This document shows positions 8,568 through 17,135 of a stretch of DNA of 64,000 nucleotides, piece by piece. The notes below the pieces were generated by a model, which was not told where the DNA came from, made no database searches, and saw nothing but the letters and a program-made list of their open reading frames with translations. The stretch lies in assembly GCF_003173735.1 (NCBI RefSeq), contig NZ_CP029551.1, positions 1,243,001 through 1,307,000 of the forward strand, given 5' to 3'. The stretch is from Methylobacterium radiodurans. Its GTDB lineage: Bacteria; Pseudomonadota; Alphaproteobacteria; Rhizobiales; Beijerinckiaceae. Position 1 is the stretch's first letter, and each line of letters opens with the position of its first letter. The translations under genes were made by a program, and so were the position numbers.

Positions 8568-8841
8568 GAGGCGCTTGCCGGTCTTCTCGTAGCGGCAGGG
8601 GTCGACCAGGGCGATGGCGCCCCAGCAGCCAGCAACGACGCGGTCGCTGCCGCACCTGACTGGGGGCGGGATGGACGCGGCTGCGGCTCCCGAGATCGTG
8701 ACGACCTCAGTTCACAGCGCTTTGTCCTTAAACCCGAAGCCGATCTGCCGCCACCTGATGCCGGCGGCAACCATCGGGCAAGGCGCGGCTTGCAAAATTT
8801 CCTCCGGCCTCACCAGAGAACCTCGACAGGTGCCGCTTTCG

Positions 8842-11067
8842 TCAAGAGTCATCCTCCGCAAGGTCGTCGAGGTTTCCACCCTCGGTCGGTCCTCCCAGCA
8901 GGAGCCGCGCCCTCTTGACGAAATACTCCGCGCCCGGCCTGTCGGCCGCGTCGACCCGGCCGTGAGCCAGATGTTCCTCGAGAGCGTCAGCGAGCGCTGC
9001 GCTGTCGAACACCGCGGCGTCGGGTAGCTGGCTCATGCGCCTGAAGCGGTAGGGCGGCGCAGACGAGTAGTTCAGACTCATCTCACCGAAGGCCAAGTCA
9101 ACCGCCGCGCGTGGAGCAGCCAGCTTATCCAAGACCCAGGCCTTCGGGCCTTCGGGTCCGGAGAAGGCACTCCATACCGAGATGACGAGGTCAATACACG
9201 GTTGGGTCGCCAAGTTCTCGGTGCGGGCTGCCTCGCCGATCCGTCCGGCGACAAGGGACCCGATCCGCTCGACGTCGGCGAGTGGTAGCAGGGGCGACGA
9301 ACGTCGCTTCTCTGGCTTCCGGACGATGCCGTGATCCTCACCTAGCAACGCCACGATCAGAGCACAGGCATGCAGCCCGGCCGAGGAGCGGTTGATCGCG
9401 ACAGCGATGGCATCGCCACGGCCTTCGGGGGGCAGTCTCTCGACGATGGCCGTGAACAACCGGCGCAGGCGCTTGCCATTCGTGGTGATGAAGGAGAAGT
9501 CAGCGACCTCGTCTTTCGCGATCAACAGCGGGTCGGCCAGATCAAGGAGGGTTTCAAGGAGGCCAGGTTCGCAGGCAGCGCCCCCCTTCAGCATCTTGCG
9601 GATCTCGTCGAGGAGCGGGCCGGCGAACGAGATGCCGTCTGAACGGTACCGTCCGGCAACTGCCTGGATCGCGGCCCGAACGTATCCGGGGCTGCCGAGG
9701 CGCTCCTTCAGGGCGCGCAGGTCGCTGAGAGGGATCTCGTCGGTCGGGCTGGAAAACCGGAAATAGGCGTCGAACCCGTCCGGCGCTCCGATGCGACGGC
9801 CGGTGAGAGTTTCCGACTGCTCGTGGCCCGTGAAGCCGTTGGGTTTGAGCTGACCGTGGATGGCAGGGAACATCATGCAGACGAGGTCGACGACATCATC
9901 GCGTCGGCTCGGGAGAGCACTCTCGACGATGGAGCGCGCGAGCGTCTTCCGCTCATCCTCCCCGAGCGGGCCGCCTTGGCCGACCAGGAACCCCTTGTTG
10001 CTTCGGATCGCGTCACAAGTCCGCTCGTCGAAATGCCGGAGCATCTCGATCGCGACGAGATCGGGGAGATAGACCTCGCCGACAACGGCGGGCCAGGTCA
10101 CTGACAGCGCGTTGCAGAGGCGAGCCACGTCGCGCGGCGAACGAAGGTAATGCTCGAAAGCGATATGGGCGACGGTGCTCCAATCCTCCTCGTTCATGGG
10201 CGGAGCCGGTCCGACGATCGCGGTGAGGCGCTCGAAGGTCATGGATCGTAAGCCGGCAAGATCGGGTGGTGGCAGGTCGAGCGCGACCTGGACGATCTTC
10301 TCCAGGTAGGTCGGCAGTCGGCGGTCCTTGTCCGACGGGGACGCCGTGCCTCCGACGGCGCGATCGACGATTGCTCGGTCGTAGATGAGGAGATGGATGA
10401 CATTCGGCAGGTTTCCGAAGGTCTTCACGAGCGTCAGGACCTGACGCACTTCGTCCGGCTGCAAGCGGTCGAGGTCGTCGACTACGACGAGGATCTTCGT
10501 CCCGATCCCGGCGAGGTGGCCGCGCAGGTCGTCGATCATGTCGTCGAGCGAGCGATTGTCGATCCGATGGGCCCCGTAGTTGAGGCCTCCGGTGACGGCC
10601 GACTTCACGGCCGCTGCGGCGGGCGCGGCGGTACCGCCGGTGGCGAGCACTGTGCCAACTGCGGTAAGGCCGCCGATCATCTCGGCCCCGCCTCGGATCA
10701 AGTCCTTGACGAAGCGGCGGGTGCGTTCGGGGGTGCCCTGGTCGAGAGTATTCTCAACAACCCTTCCGAGTTCGGACAGGTAGGCGGCCGCCAGCGTTTC
10801 GAGGCCAGAGAAGAGCCAGGGATTGAAGGGACGCACCTGGATGCGCCCGCGCTCCGGAGCGTCGCCCTGAAGCTCGCGGATCGCCTCCAGGGTCAGGTTG
10901 ATGGCACTGCTTTTCCCCATCCCCCACTGTGCCTGCACGCCGATGACGAAGCCATCACTTGGGGCGCGGTACACGATGCTCCTCGCCAGTGCTTCAGCGA
11001 AGGCTCGGTATTGCAGGCGGTCTTCCGCCTTCGTCGTGATGGGACTGTCGGCGGCGAGCGTCGTCAT
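8842..11067 (-). CDS. KAP-family P-loop NTPase
   Basis: 741 residues from ATG 11067; the frame is open to 11526 but the extra residues are arginine-rich and unlike a protein. Residues 41-55 hold the Walker A motif (VQAQWGMGKSS), 77-86 the KAP-typical VRPFNPWLFS, and 192-201 the Walker B motif (ILVVVDDLDR) followed by LIYDR. A hydrophobic, Gly/Ala-rich patch at about 131-160 sits where many KAP proteins carry membrane helices. Residues after about 330 form a long, unassigned, mostly helical region. KAP NTPases include phage-exclusion proteins (PifA) and the QatA subunit of Qat defence systems. No Qat partners are here. It lies upstream of no operon partner and inside a tRNA-linked island, so defence is a reasonable but unproven guess. 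Confidence 0.85.
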   Translation of the reverse strand: MTTLAADSPITTKAEDRLQYRAFAEALARSIVYRAPSDGFVIGVQAQWGMGKSSAINLTLEAIRELQGDAPERGRIQVRPFNPWLFSGLETLAAAYLSELGRVVENTLDQGTPERTRRFVKDLIRGGAEMIGGLTAVGTVLATGGTAAPAAAAVKSAVTGGLNYGAHRIDNRSLDDMIDDLRGHLAGIGTKILVVVDDLDRLQPDEVRQVLTLVKTFGNLPNVIHLLIYDRAIVDRAVGGTASPSDKDRRLPTYLEKIVQVALDLPPPDLAGLRSMTFERLTAIVGPAPPMNEEDWSTVAHIAFEHYLRSPRDVARLCNALSVTWPAVVGEVYLPDLVAIEMLRHFDERTCDAIRSNKGFLVGQGGPLGEDERKTLARSIVESALPSRRDDVVDLVCMMFPAIHGQLKPNGFTGHEQSETLTGRRIGAPDGFDAYFRFSSPTDEIPLSDLRALKERLGSPGYVRAAIQAVAGRYRSDGISFAGPLLDEIRKMLKGGAACEPGLLETLLDLADPLLIAKDEVADFSFITTNGKRLRRLFTAIVERLPPEGRGDAIAVAINRSSAGLHACALIVALLGEDHGIVRKPEKRRSSPLLPLADVERIGSLVAGRIGEAARTENLATQPCIDLVISVWSAFSGPEGPKAWVLDKLAAPRAAVDLAFGEMSLNYSSAPPYRFRRMSQLPDAAVFDSAALADALEEHLAHGRVDAADRPGAEYFVKRARLLLGGPTEGGNLDDLAEDDS

Positions 11068-11743
11068 CTGGTCAGCGGCCACTGGAGCGAATCGAGCAAA
11101 TCGCCATTCTAAGGGTCCTCGTCTGCATCGCCATCGCCGGATCGACGAGCGCACCGCTAGGGCCCTGACGCGGCATTTGCTGACCTTACCGTCGGGCGGC
11201 CCGCTGAGACGACCACGGTGGGATTGGAGCCGGTGCTCTCCTCGCCCTGTCCGCGCGAGTTGCAGAGGATCCGGGTGGAGGGCCGCCCGTCGCAGCTCTT
11301 CTGTCGTGCGAAGGCCGGTATGCGTTAGTACCATCTCGTCGGATTCAGATTTTTCGACCGGGCGAGGTGAGATCAGGCTGCCTGACACTTGCGCGACAAA
11401 TGTCGAACCGATGTCGGACAGGTATTTGATCGGCAGGCTCGGCATGAGCACATCAGCCCGTCCCTCGTTCGATCCGCCGGAGGCGTGATCCGCCCATAAC
11501 GTCCCTCGCCCCGATGCCGTCAGCAACGCATCGCGCGCAGGAGGCCGTCACCCCCAAGGGGCGCGTCAGCGTAAGCCGCAGGCGTTGACGGTCCCGAGCA
11601 CGGTGCGATGGTGTGAGCACGGGAGCGAGGTACTGGCTTCCCCGATCTGCATGAACGTCGCGGGTCCCGCGAACCTTTCCGGTCCGCTGCCCAGCATGGG
11701 GTCGGCCCGCTTCGCGGACCGCAACAAGTCCCGGTAGCAAGAC
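11068..11743. other. Intergenic stretch without a supported gene
   Basis: Open frames here are arginine-rich and lack ribosome-binding sites. Around 11385-11430 there is a cluster of TGTC/GACA half-sites, including the perfect CGACA-AA-TGTCG. One minus-strand frame (11453-11740) contains DRGSQYLAP, reminiscent of an IS3-type integrase motif, but nothing around it supports a transposase. Confidence 0.5.
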
Positions 11744-12649
11744 TCAGGCGACGTGCCTCACCGTCTTGGGCTGCGGCTCCTCCATGTCGTCGTTGTCCGG
11801 GAGGGGCGGTGTCGCAAATCTGTCCTCAGTAAATGTCTTTAGGAGAGTGGACACTTTTGCGACATCGCGGCTGGCTACGAACTCGGCGAGGGTGCCGGCA
11901 TGCTCGTGGCGCTGGATCGTCCGCAGGCTGCATCCAAGGCAATCGGCCAGGACCTTGCGCTCGGCGGTCTTCGTGCGCTCGCTCTGAGGCTTCATGCCGG
12001 CCTCACGCCGCTGGCGCTCCTTCCGCTTAAGGTCCCGCTCCTTAGGGCTTTCCGGATCGATGGAGGTGAGGCCGTAGCGGTTCGCTCCGGCGTCACGCAA
12101 CTGCGCCGTGGTCGTCTGCAACGTGGTTGCGATCTCCCCTGGACGCGGTCCCCAATGGAACGACGCCCGCGTCGAGGAGATCCTTCTCGCCATGAAGGCG
12201 ATCGCCTCGGTACGGTGCCTCTCGAACTCAACTGCCAGCGCCTCCGGCGTGACCTGTGCAATTAGAGCCGGGAGTCGCCTCTCGAACCAGCGCAGCGCCG
12301 AAGTCCAACCGGAGGCCGACAGGGCGCCTACGTGCGCTGAGATGCGGACCATGAAGTCTATGTAGAGTCGACTGCGGTCGGTGAGTTCGGGCGGATCATC
12401 TTGGCCGGCCTCGTGCCGCATCAGCCGCAGGATGCCGGCGCGATGGCTGAGACGCTGACGAAGCGTTCCTCGTCGCAGTTCGTCGAGCGCGTAGGATATG
12501 CGGAACCGCTCGGCCTCACCAATCTCATTCCGGAGGGTAGGCCCAGCCGCCGACTGGATCCGGTTGAAGGTCCATAGGGCGCCGTCAAGTTCATCCTTGA
12601 GGTTAGCTCGTTCCTCGGCGCTTTGGGGCGTCCGTCGAGTGGCACCCAT
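11744..12649 (-). CDS. Hypothetical island protein with C-terminal HTH
   Basis: 301 residues, basic and mostly helical. The N-terminal two thirds (NRIQSAAGPTLRNEIGEAER..., ...FERRLPALIAQVTPEAL) match nothing I know. Near residues 230-255, ERKVLADCLGCSLRTIQRHE has the shape of a helix-turn-helix. Its start overlaps the stop of the AlpA-like gene upstream (TGATG), so the two are translationally coupled. Coupling to an AlpA-like protein beside an integrase suggests a replication, mobilisation or regulatory protein of the element. Function unknown. Confidence 0.65.
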   Translation of the reverse strand: MGATRRTPQSAEERANLKDELDGALWTFNRIQSAAGPTLRNEIGEAERFRISYALDELRRGTLRQRLSHRAGILRLMRHEAGQDDPPELTDRSRLYIDFMVRISAHVGALSASGWTSALRWFERRLPALIAQVTPEALAVEFERHRTEAIAFMARRISSTRASFHWGPRPGEIATTLQTTTAQLRDAGANRYGLTSIDPESPKERDLKRKERQRREAGMKPQSERTKTAERKVLADCLGCSLRTIQRHEHAGTLAEFVASRDVAKVSTLLKTFTEDRFATPPLPDNDDMEEPQPKTVRHVA

Positions 12650-12915
12650 CAGGCATTGCGATTGTTACTGTTGGCACGCGACGCCAGCACGGCGTCCCAG
12701 TCGAGACCTTCAGCACGGCCGTCGAGCCAGTCCGACAGATCGCCGATCCGCCAGCCGAGCCGGCGCTCAGAGAGACGGATCGGGGCCGGGATGGAATTGC
12801 GGTCCTTCATCCGTCGGAGAGTGGGGACAGACAATCCAATGAAGGCCGCAGCATCTTTGGTGCCGAGAACGCAGCGGCGGGCGAGATCAGGGTTGAGGTG
12901 GGCAAGCCGGCTCAT
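12649..12915 (-). CDS. AlpA-like / MerR-like helix-turn-helix protein
   Basis: 88 residues. TKDAAAFIGLSVPTLRRMKD is a typical winged-helix/excisionase-type helix-turn-helix, followed by IPAPIRLSERRLGWRIGDL and SDWLD, the signature order of AlpA-family regulators (HTH, then 'P-PI-L--R-L-WR--D---WL'). AlpA proteins activate integrase or excision genes of integrative elements. Start and operon place it first in a two-gene unit with 11744-12649, 86 bases downstream of the integrase stop at 13002 on the same strand. Confidence 0.8.
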   Translation of the reverse strand: MSRLAHLNPDLARRCVLGTKDAAAFIGLSVPTLRRMKDRNSIPAPIRLSERRLGWRIGDLSDWLDGRAEGLDWDAVLASRANSNNRNA

Positions 12916-13001
12916 GTGGTTCCATCAGTGGTCAGGAGCAGTCAGAGCCATACGGTTATCAAATGGTTAAATAAGACTCACGGAGCGCGCCGGCACTCGC
13001 T

Positions 13002-14213
13002 TCATTTTCCGGCGCAGACCCGCTCGACCTCGTCCCCCCAGCGGCTCAGCGCATCCCGGGTCTCGGCTTCGTAGCGCGCGCGGTTGTAGATGCCAGCGAC
13101 GCCCGCTCGGTGCCCCGAGACGTGGTTGAGGGCAGCCTCAATGACGTGCGGCATCACCCCTATCTCTGCCATGCCGGTAGCAGCAGAGCGCCGCAGATCG
13201 TGAAGACGCCAGGGCTCTTCCAGCGAGACTTGCCTGTCCAAGGCAGCCTTGGACTTCGAGAAGCCTGAGAAGCCGCCCGACCCGGTGCCGAAGACGAGGT
13301 CGCGCCCAGCCCGAATTGGTACCGACTTCAGGATGTCGACCGCGCATGCCGGCAACGGAACCGTATGGGCCCGCTTGTTCTTCGTCCGAGAAGGAGGGAG
13401 GCGCCAGAGTCTCGCATCAAGATCCAGCTCGTCCCACCGCATCTCCGCGACCTCGTCCCGGCGCTGGCCGGTCAGGATCAACAGCCTCACGACAGCGCTG
13501 AAGTCACCCTGCGGCAGCGCCCTCCAGATCAACGCCAACTCTGGCAGGCTGAGCACACGGTCGCGGCGCACCTCATCCGTCGGCGCGTTCGTTCCAAGCA
13601 CAGGGTTGGACTCGGCCAAGCCTTCGCCGATCGCCCAAACGTAGACGGCCGAAAGCATCCGGCGGGCGCGGACGGATGCATGAGGCCCAGACTCCTCGGT
13701 GATCTCGCGGAGACGGGTAGCGACGCTCGAGCGTGTAACGGATGCGAGTGGCAACCCATGGAGCGGATGCCAGTGCGTATTGATGTGGGTCCGCAGGTTC
13801 GCCAGGGATGAGGGCCGCATTCGCTTCCGCGCGTCCTTCTCGTACTGCTCAAGCGTACTGCCGAGCGTGACAGCCGCCTGCGCTCTCTGCTCCTGCCGGG
13901 CGAGGGCAGGGTTCTCACCGAGCGCGGCTTTCGCCAGCTTCTCCCCAGCCGCCCGTCGGGCACTCGCGAGATCTATGGTGTCGGCCGCACCGATGGTGAA
14001 CAGGGACGACTTGCCGCCCGCGCGAGGAGGCCGGATGACCCAGAAGCCGCGGCTTCCACGGAGGCGATAGCCGAATCCGCGAAGCTCGGCGTCCCAGATC
14101 ACCCGCTCGCTCTGCCCCGGTGCGAGGCTGACACCTGCAATGGCGGCCTTCGTCAGCTTGAGGACGTTCTCTTGAGCAGCGCGGCGTGGCATTGGGATCT
14201 GCCTGGGGTGCAT
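13002..14213 (-). CDS. Tyrosine-type site-specific integrase
   Basis: 403 residues, with an N-terminal DUF4102-like arm-binding region (GFGYRLRGSRGFWVIRP), a core-binding segment at about 115-205 and a catalytic domain. Catalytic residues visible: Arg251 in LTGQRRDE, His338 and Arg341 in LHDLRR, His364 in LNHVSGHR, and the nucleophile Tyr376 in GIYNRARY. Together they indicate an active P4-like island integrase. Its start faces the tRNA 3'-fragment at 14332-14376, 118 bases away, the usual position relative to the attachment site. It would catalyse integration and excision of the region to its left. Confidence 0.93.
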   Translation of the reverse strand: MHPRQIPMPRRAAQENVLKLTKAAIAGVSLAPGQSERVIWDAELRGFGYRLRGSRGFWVIRPPRAGGKSSLFTIGAADTIDLASARRAAGEKLAKAALGENPALARQEQRAQAAVTLGSTLEQYEKDARKRMRPSSLANLRTHINTHWHPLHGLPLASVTRSSVATRLREITEESGPHASVRARRMLSAVYVWAIGEGLAESNPVLGTNAPTDEVRRDRVLSLPELALIWRALPQGDFSAVVRLLILTGQRRDEVAEMRWDELDLDARLWRLPPSRTKNKRAHTVPLPACAVDILKSVPIRAGRDLVFGTGSGGFSGFSKSKAALDRQVSLEEPWRLHDLRRSAATGMAEIGVMPHVIEAALNHVSGHRAGVAGIYNRARYEAETRDALSRWGDEVERVCAGK

Positions 14214-14331
14214 CTGGGGTGCAGTGCAGTAGCGACCCCTGATCGCTTGTGGCAGAGTTGTGAGAGGGTCTCAAGGCCGAAGACTCTTTGGGGTGCAGCA
14301 ATGATCGCGCCTGACCACTCCCACCACCCCA

Positions 14332-14376
14332 TTTACACGGAGAGGGTCGGGGGTTCGAGTCCCTCACCGCCCACCA
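14332..14376 (+). other. tRNA 3'-half copy, probable attachment site (attR-like)
   Basis: Reads as the end of a tRNA: loop TTTACAC (anticodon TAC, Val), variable region, T-arm GGGGG-TTCGAGT-CCCTC, acceptor strand ACCGCCC, discriminator A and CCA. The bases 5' of the anticodon loop do not pair with the 3' stem half, and no D-arm or GGGCGGT 5' acceptor strand lies upstream. Identity therefore stops at the anticodon loop, as expected for the duplicated core left by a tyrosine integrase. The intact tRNA should lie at the other end of the element, left of the window. Confidence 0.75.
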
Positions 14377-14893
14377 TTTTCAGGCATTCGGGTGAGTTCT
14401 TGCTTGCCAGAGAGTTTTGCTTTCAGCCATGAGGCAAGTATTTTTGTAAGCTCATAGTGTAAATTTCTAGAAATTTTTTCGATTCCAGCGTCTCTGTGCG
14501 CTTTGGCTTTGTCCTGACCTTCAATCTATGCGCGTGACACTTGTGCGTCGAGCCTGAGCCTAGGTGGGTCTTATGTCTTCGCGCCTGCGGGGAGGCTTGG
14601 CTATCGCCTGCTTGCGCCTGTCACCTTCCTAGAGCGGGCGTTCCAACGACACATGGCCGCCACCGAGCAGTGGCCGCTCATCGGGTCTGATCCAAAATCC
14701 TGGTCAGGTCGCAGTCACCTGGGCGAACATCGATGAAGTGGCCGAATCGTACCGCGGCGCTCCCGGACCGGTGTTGAACGGCGTGATGCCGATGCCCGTT
14801 CGATTTTGGCGAATGGGCATTGGCGAAATGAGGTTGGATCGATGTCCGCTTCCTCCGGTATGAAATGCTGAAAAGCCAGACGGAGGACATGCC
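14377..14893. other. AT-richer junction DNA between island and conserved chromosome
   Basis: No gene supported. The part just after the tRNA fragment (about 14430-14490) is unusually AT-rich for this genome. The last bases before 14894 hold the ribosome-binding site of the CoA-transferase (CGGAGGAC) and presumably its promoter. Confidence 0.5.
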
Positions 14894-16087
14894 ATGCCTG
14901 GGCCGCTCAGCGGGATCCGCGTGCTGGAACTCGGCCAGCTCATCGCCGCGCCCTTCGCCGCGCGCCTGATGGCGGAGTTCGGCGCCGAGGTGATCAAGGT
15001 CGAGCCGCCGGGCGACGGCGACCCCTTGCGCAGGTGGCGCAAGATGCACGAGGGCACCTCGCTCTGGTGGTACCTGCAGTCGCGCAACAAGAAGTCGATC
15101 GCGGTCAATCTGAAATCGCCGGACGGCCTCGACGTTGTGAAACAGCTCGCGCGCAGTGCCGACGTCGTGATCGAGAACTTCCGCCCCGGCGGCCTGGAGA
15201 AGCTGGGGCTCGGCTGGGACGTGCTCTCGGCCCTCAACCCCAACCTCGTGATGGTCCGCATCTCGGGCTACGGCCAGACCGGGCCCTACCGCGACCGGCC
15301 GGGCTTCGGCGCCATCGGCGAGGCGATGGGCGGCATCCGCTACACCACCGGCAGCCCCGAGGCGCCCCCGGCCCGCGTCGGCGTCAGCATCGGCGATACG
15401 CTGGCCTCCCTCCACGGCGTTATGGGCGCCCTGATGGCCCTGCTCCGGGTGAAGATGGGCCAGGGTGCAGGCCAAGTCATCGACGTCTCACTCGTCGAGA
15501 GCGTGTTCAACGTCATGGAGAGCCTGGTGCCCGAATACGACCTACTGGGCGAGGTGCGCACCCGCACCGGCGGCGCGCTGCCCGGCATCACGCCCTCCAA
15601 CACCTACCCGACGCGGGACGGCGGCTACGTCGTCATCGCGGGCAACAGCGACCCGATCTTCCGCCGCCTGATGACGATGATCGGCCGAGTCGATCTCGCC
15701 GAGGACCCGGCTCTGCGCAGCAACGACGGCCGCTCGAAACAAGCCGCGATGCTCGACGCCGTGATCAGCGACTGGTCGGCCGCCCGCACCGTCGAGGAGG
15801 CGCTCGCGGCCCTCGACGCCGCCGATGTGCCGGCGGGCCGGATCTACTCGGTGGCCGACATCGTGGCCGACCCGCATTACCAGGCCCGCGGGATGATTTT
15901 GCCCGCCGACCTGCCCGGCGGCCAGCAGGTGAAGATGCCCGGCATCGTGCCGAAGCTCTCCGAGACCCCCGGCGAGGTGCGCTGGCAGGGCCCGGCGCTG
16001 GGGCAGCACACCGATTCCGTCCTCGCCGATCTCGGCCTCGACGCCGAGCGCATCGCCCGCCTGCGCGAGACGGGAGCGGTGGCATGA
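14894..16087 (+). CDS. CaiB/BaiF class III CoA-transferase
   Basis: 397 residues. Starts with PGPLSGIRVLELGQLIAAPF and continues AEVIKVEPPGDGDPLR; the catalytic Asp should be that in the segment SADVVIENFRPG (about 80-95), by comparison with formyl-CoA transferase. GYGQTGPYRDRPGF and GDTLASLHGVMGAL are further family signatures. It moves CoA between carboxylic acids in the cytosol. ATGA overlap with the lyase at 16084 shows one operon; the pair would activate an acid to its CoA thioester and then cleave it. The substrate is inferred only as a branched (hydroxy)dicarboxylic acid. Confidence 0.9.
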   Translation: MPGPLSGIRVLELGQLIAAPFAARLMAEFGAEVIKVEPPGDGDPLRRWRKMHEGTSLWWYLQSRNKKSIAVNLKSPDGLDVVKQLARSADVVIENFRPGGLEKLGLGWDVLSALNPNLVMVRISGYGQTGPYRDRPGFGAIGEAMGGIRYTTGSPEAPPARVGVSIGDTLASLHGVMGALMALLRVKMGQGAGQVIDVSLVESVFNVMESLVPEYDLLGEVRTRTGGALPGITPSNTYPTRDGGYVVIAGNSDPIFRRLMTMIGRVDLAEDPALRSNDGRSKQAAMLDAVISDWSAARTVEEALAALDAADVPAGRIYSVADIVADPHYQARGMILPADLPGGQQVKMPGIVPKLSETPGEVRWQGPALGQHTDSVLADLGLDAERIARLRETGAVA

Positions 16088-17010
16088 GCGAGCACATGGT
16101 CGTCCAGGAGGTCGCCACCCGCGACGGCTTCCAGATCGAGCCGGTCTTCGTGGAGACGGCCGAGAAGATCCGGCTGATCGACGCGCTCGCCGCCGCCGGC
16201 TTCAGCCGGATCGAGGTCTCGTCCTTCGTCTCCCCGAAGGCGGTGCCGGCGCTCAGTGACGCGGCGGAGGTCTTCGCAGGGATCGCCCGGCGCCCCGGTA
16301 CGATCTACGTGGCGCTCGTGCCGAACCCCAAGGGCGCCGAGCGTGCGCTCCAGGCCCGGGTCGACGAGATCAACCTTGTGGCCTCGGTGAGCGAGACGCA
16401 CAACCGCGCCAATATGGGCATGACCCCCGAGGCGTCGATCGAGGGCTTCGGGCGCATCATGGAGACGGTGCGGGGATCGGGCGTCAGCGTGAACGCGACC
16501 GTCGCGACCGCCTTCGGCTGCCCGTTCGAGGGCGACCAGCCCGCCGACAAGGTGTTGGCCCAGGTCGAGCGGTATCGCGCCCTCGGCGTGGACGGCGTGA
16601 CGCTCGCCGACACCACCGGCATGGCCAACCCGCGGCAGGTCGCCGGCCTCGTCGAGCGGGTTCTGCCCGCGCTCGGCGCGGACCGCCTGACCCTGCACTT
16701 CCACAACACCCGCGGCCTCGGCCTCGCCAACGTGCTGGCCGCCTACCAGGCGGGCGCCCGCCGCTTCGACGCGGCGCTGGGCGGTCTCGGCGGCTGTCCC
16801 TTCGCGCCGGGGGCCACGGGCAACATCTGCACCGAGGATCTGGTCAGCATGGCGCACGAGATGGGACTGGCGACCGGCCTCGATCTGGACGCCTTGCTGG
16901 CTCTCGCGCGCGACCTGCCGCGCCTCGTCGGCCACGACGTGCCGGGCCAGGTCGCCAGGGCCGGCCGTCCTTCCGACCTGCACCCGGCGCCCCCGCTCAA
17001 GGCCGCCTGA
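16084..17010 (+). CDS. HMG-CoA lyase-like protein (HMGL/citramalyl-CoA-type lyase)
   Basis: 308 residues from ATG 16084, overlapping the upstream stop. TIM-barrel of the HMGL-like (DRE-TIM) superfamily: EVATRDGFQIEP contains the catalytic Arg-Asp pair, LHFHNTRGLGLAN carries the metal-binding His-x-His, and GGLGGCPFAPGATGN contains the catalytic Cys loop. It should split a 3-hydroxy-3-methyl-acyl-CoA into acetyl-CoA (or pyruvate) plus a second product. With the CoA-transferase before it, the likely role is breakdown of 3-hydroxy-3-methylglutarate, citramalate or similar. Cytosolic; no targeting signal. Confidence 0.88.
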   Translation: MSEHMVVQEVATRDGFQIEPVFVETAEKIRLIDALAAAGFSRIEVSSFVSPKAVPALSDAAEVFAGIARRPGTIYVALVPNPKGAERALQARVDEINLVASVSETHNRANMGMTPEASIEGFGRIMETVRGSGVSVNATVATAFGCPFEGDQPADKVLAQVERYRALGVDGVTLADTTGMANPRQVAGLVERVLPALGADRLTLHFHNTRGLGLANVLAAYQAGARRFDAALGGLGGCPFAPGATGNICTEDLVSMAHEMGLATGLDLDALLALARDLPRLVGHDVPGQVARAGRPSDLHPAPPLKAA

Positions 17011-17135
17011 ACACCGCTTCCCGCGGAGAAGCCGCCCGTCCCGAAGGCGGCCCCGCAGCCGTGACGCTCGTCCCCGGCGGCCCCGCCCCGCCGGCCGCGA
17101 CGCCGCGTTCCCGATCCCATCCCGGAGGAAACCCC

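Noticed and set aside
8337..11067. Qat-type defence operon
   Set aside because: Only the KAP ATPase is present; there is no QatB, QueC-like QatC or TatD-like QatD gene nearby.
11453..11740. Minus-strand frame with DRGSQYLAP resembling the IS3 transposase DRGSQY motif
   Set aside because: Flanking residues do not follow the integrase core, the frame is short and Arg-rich; one six-residue match is not enough.
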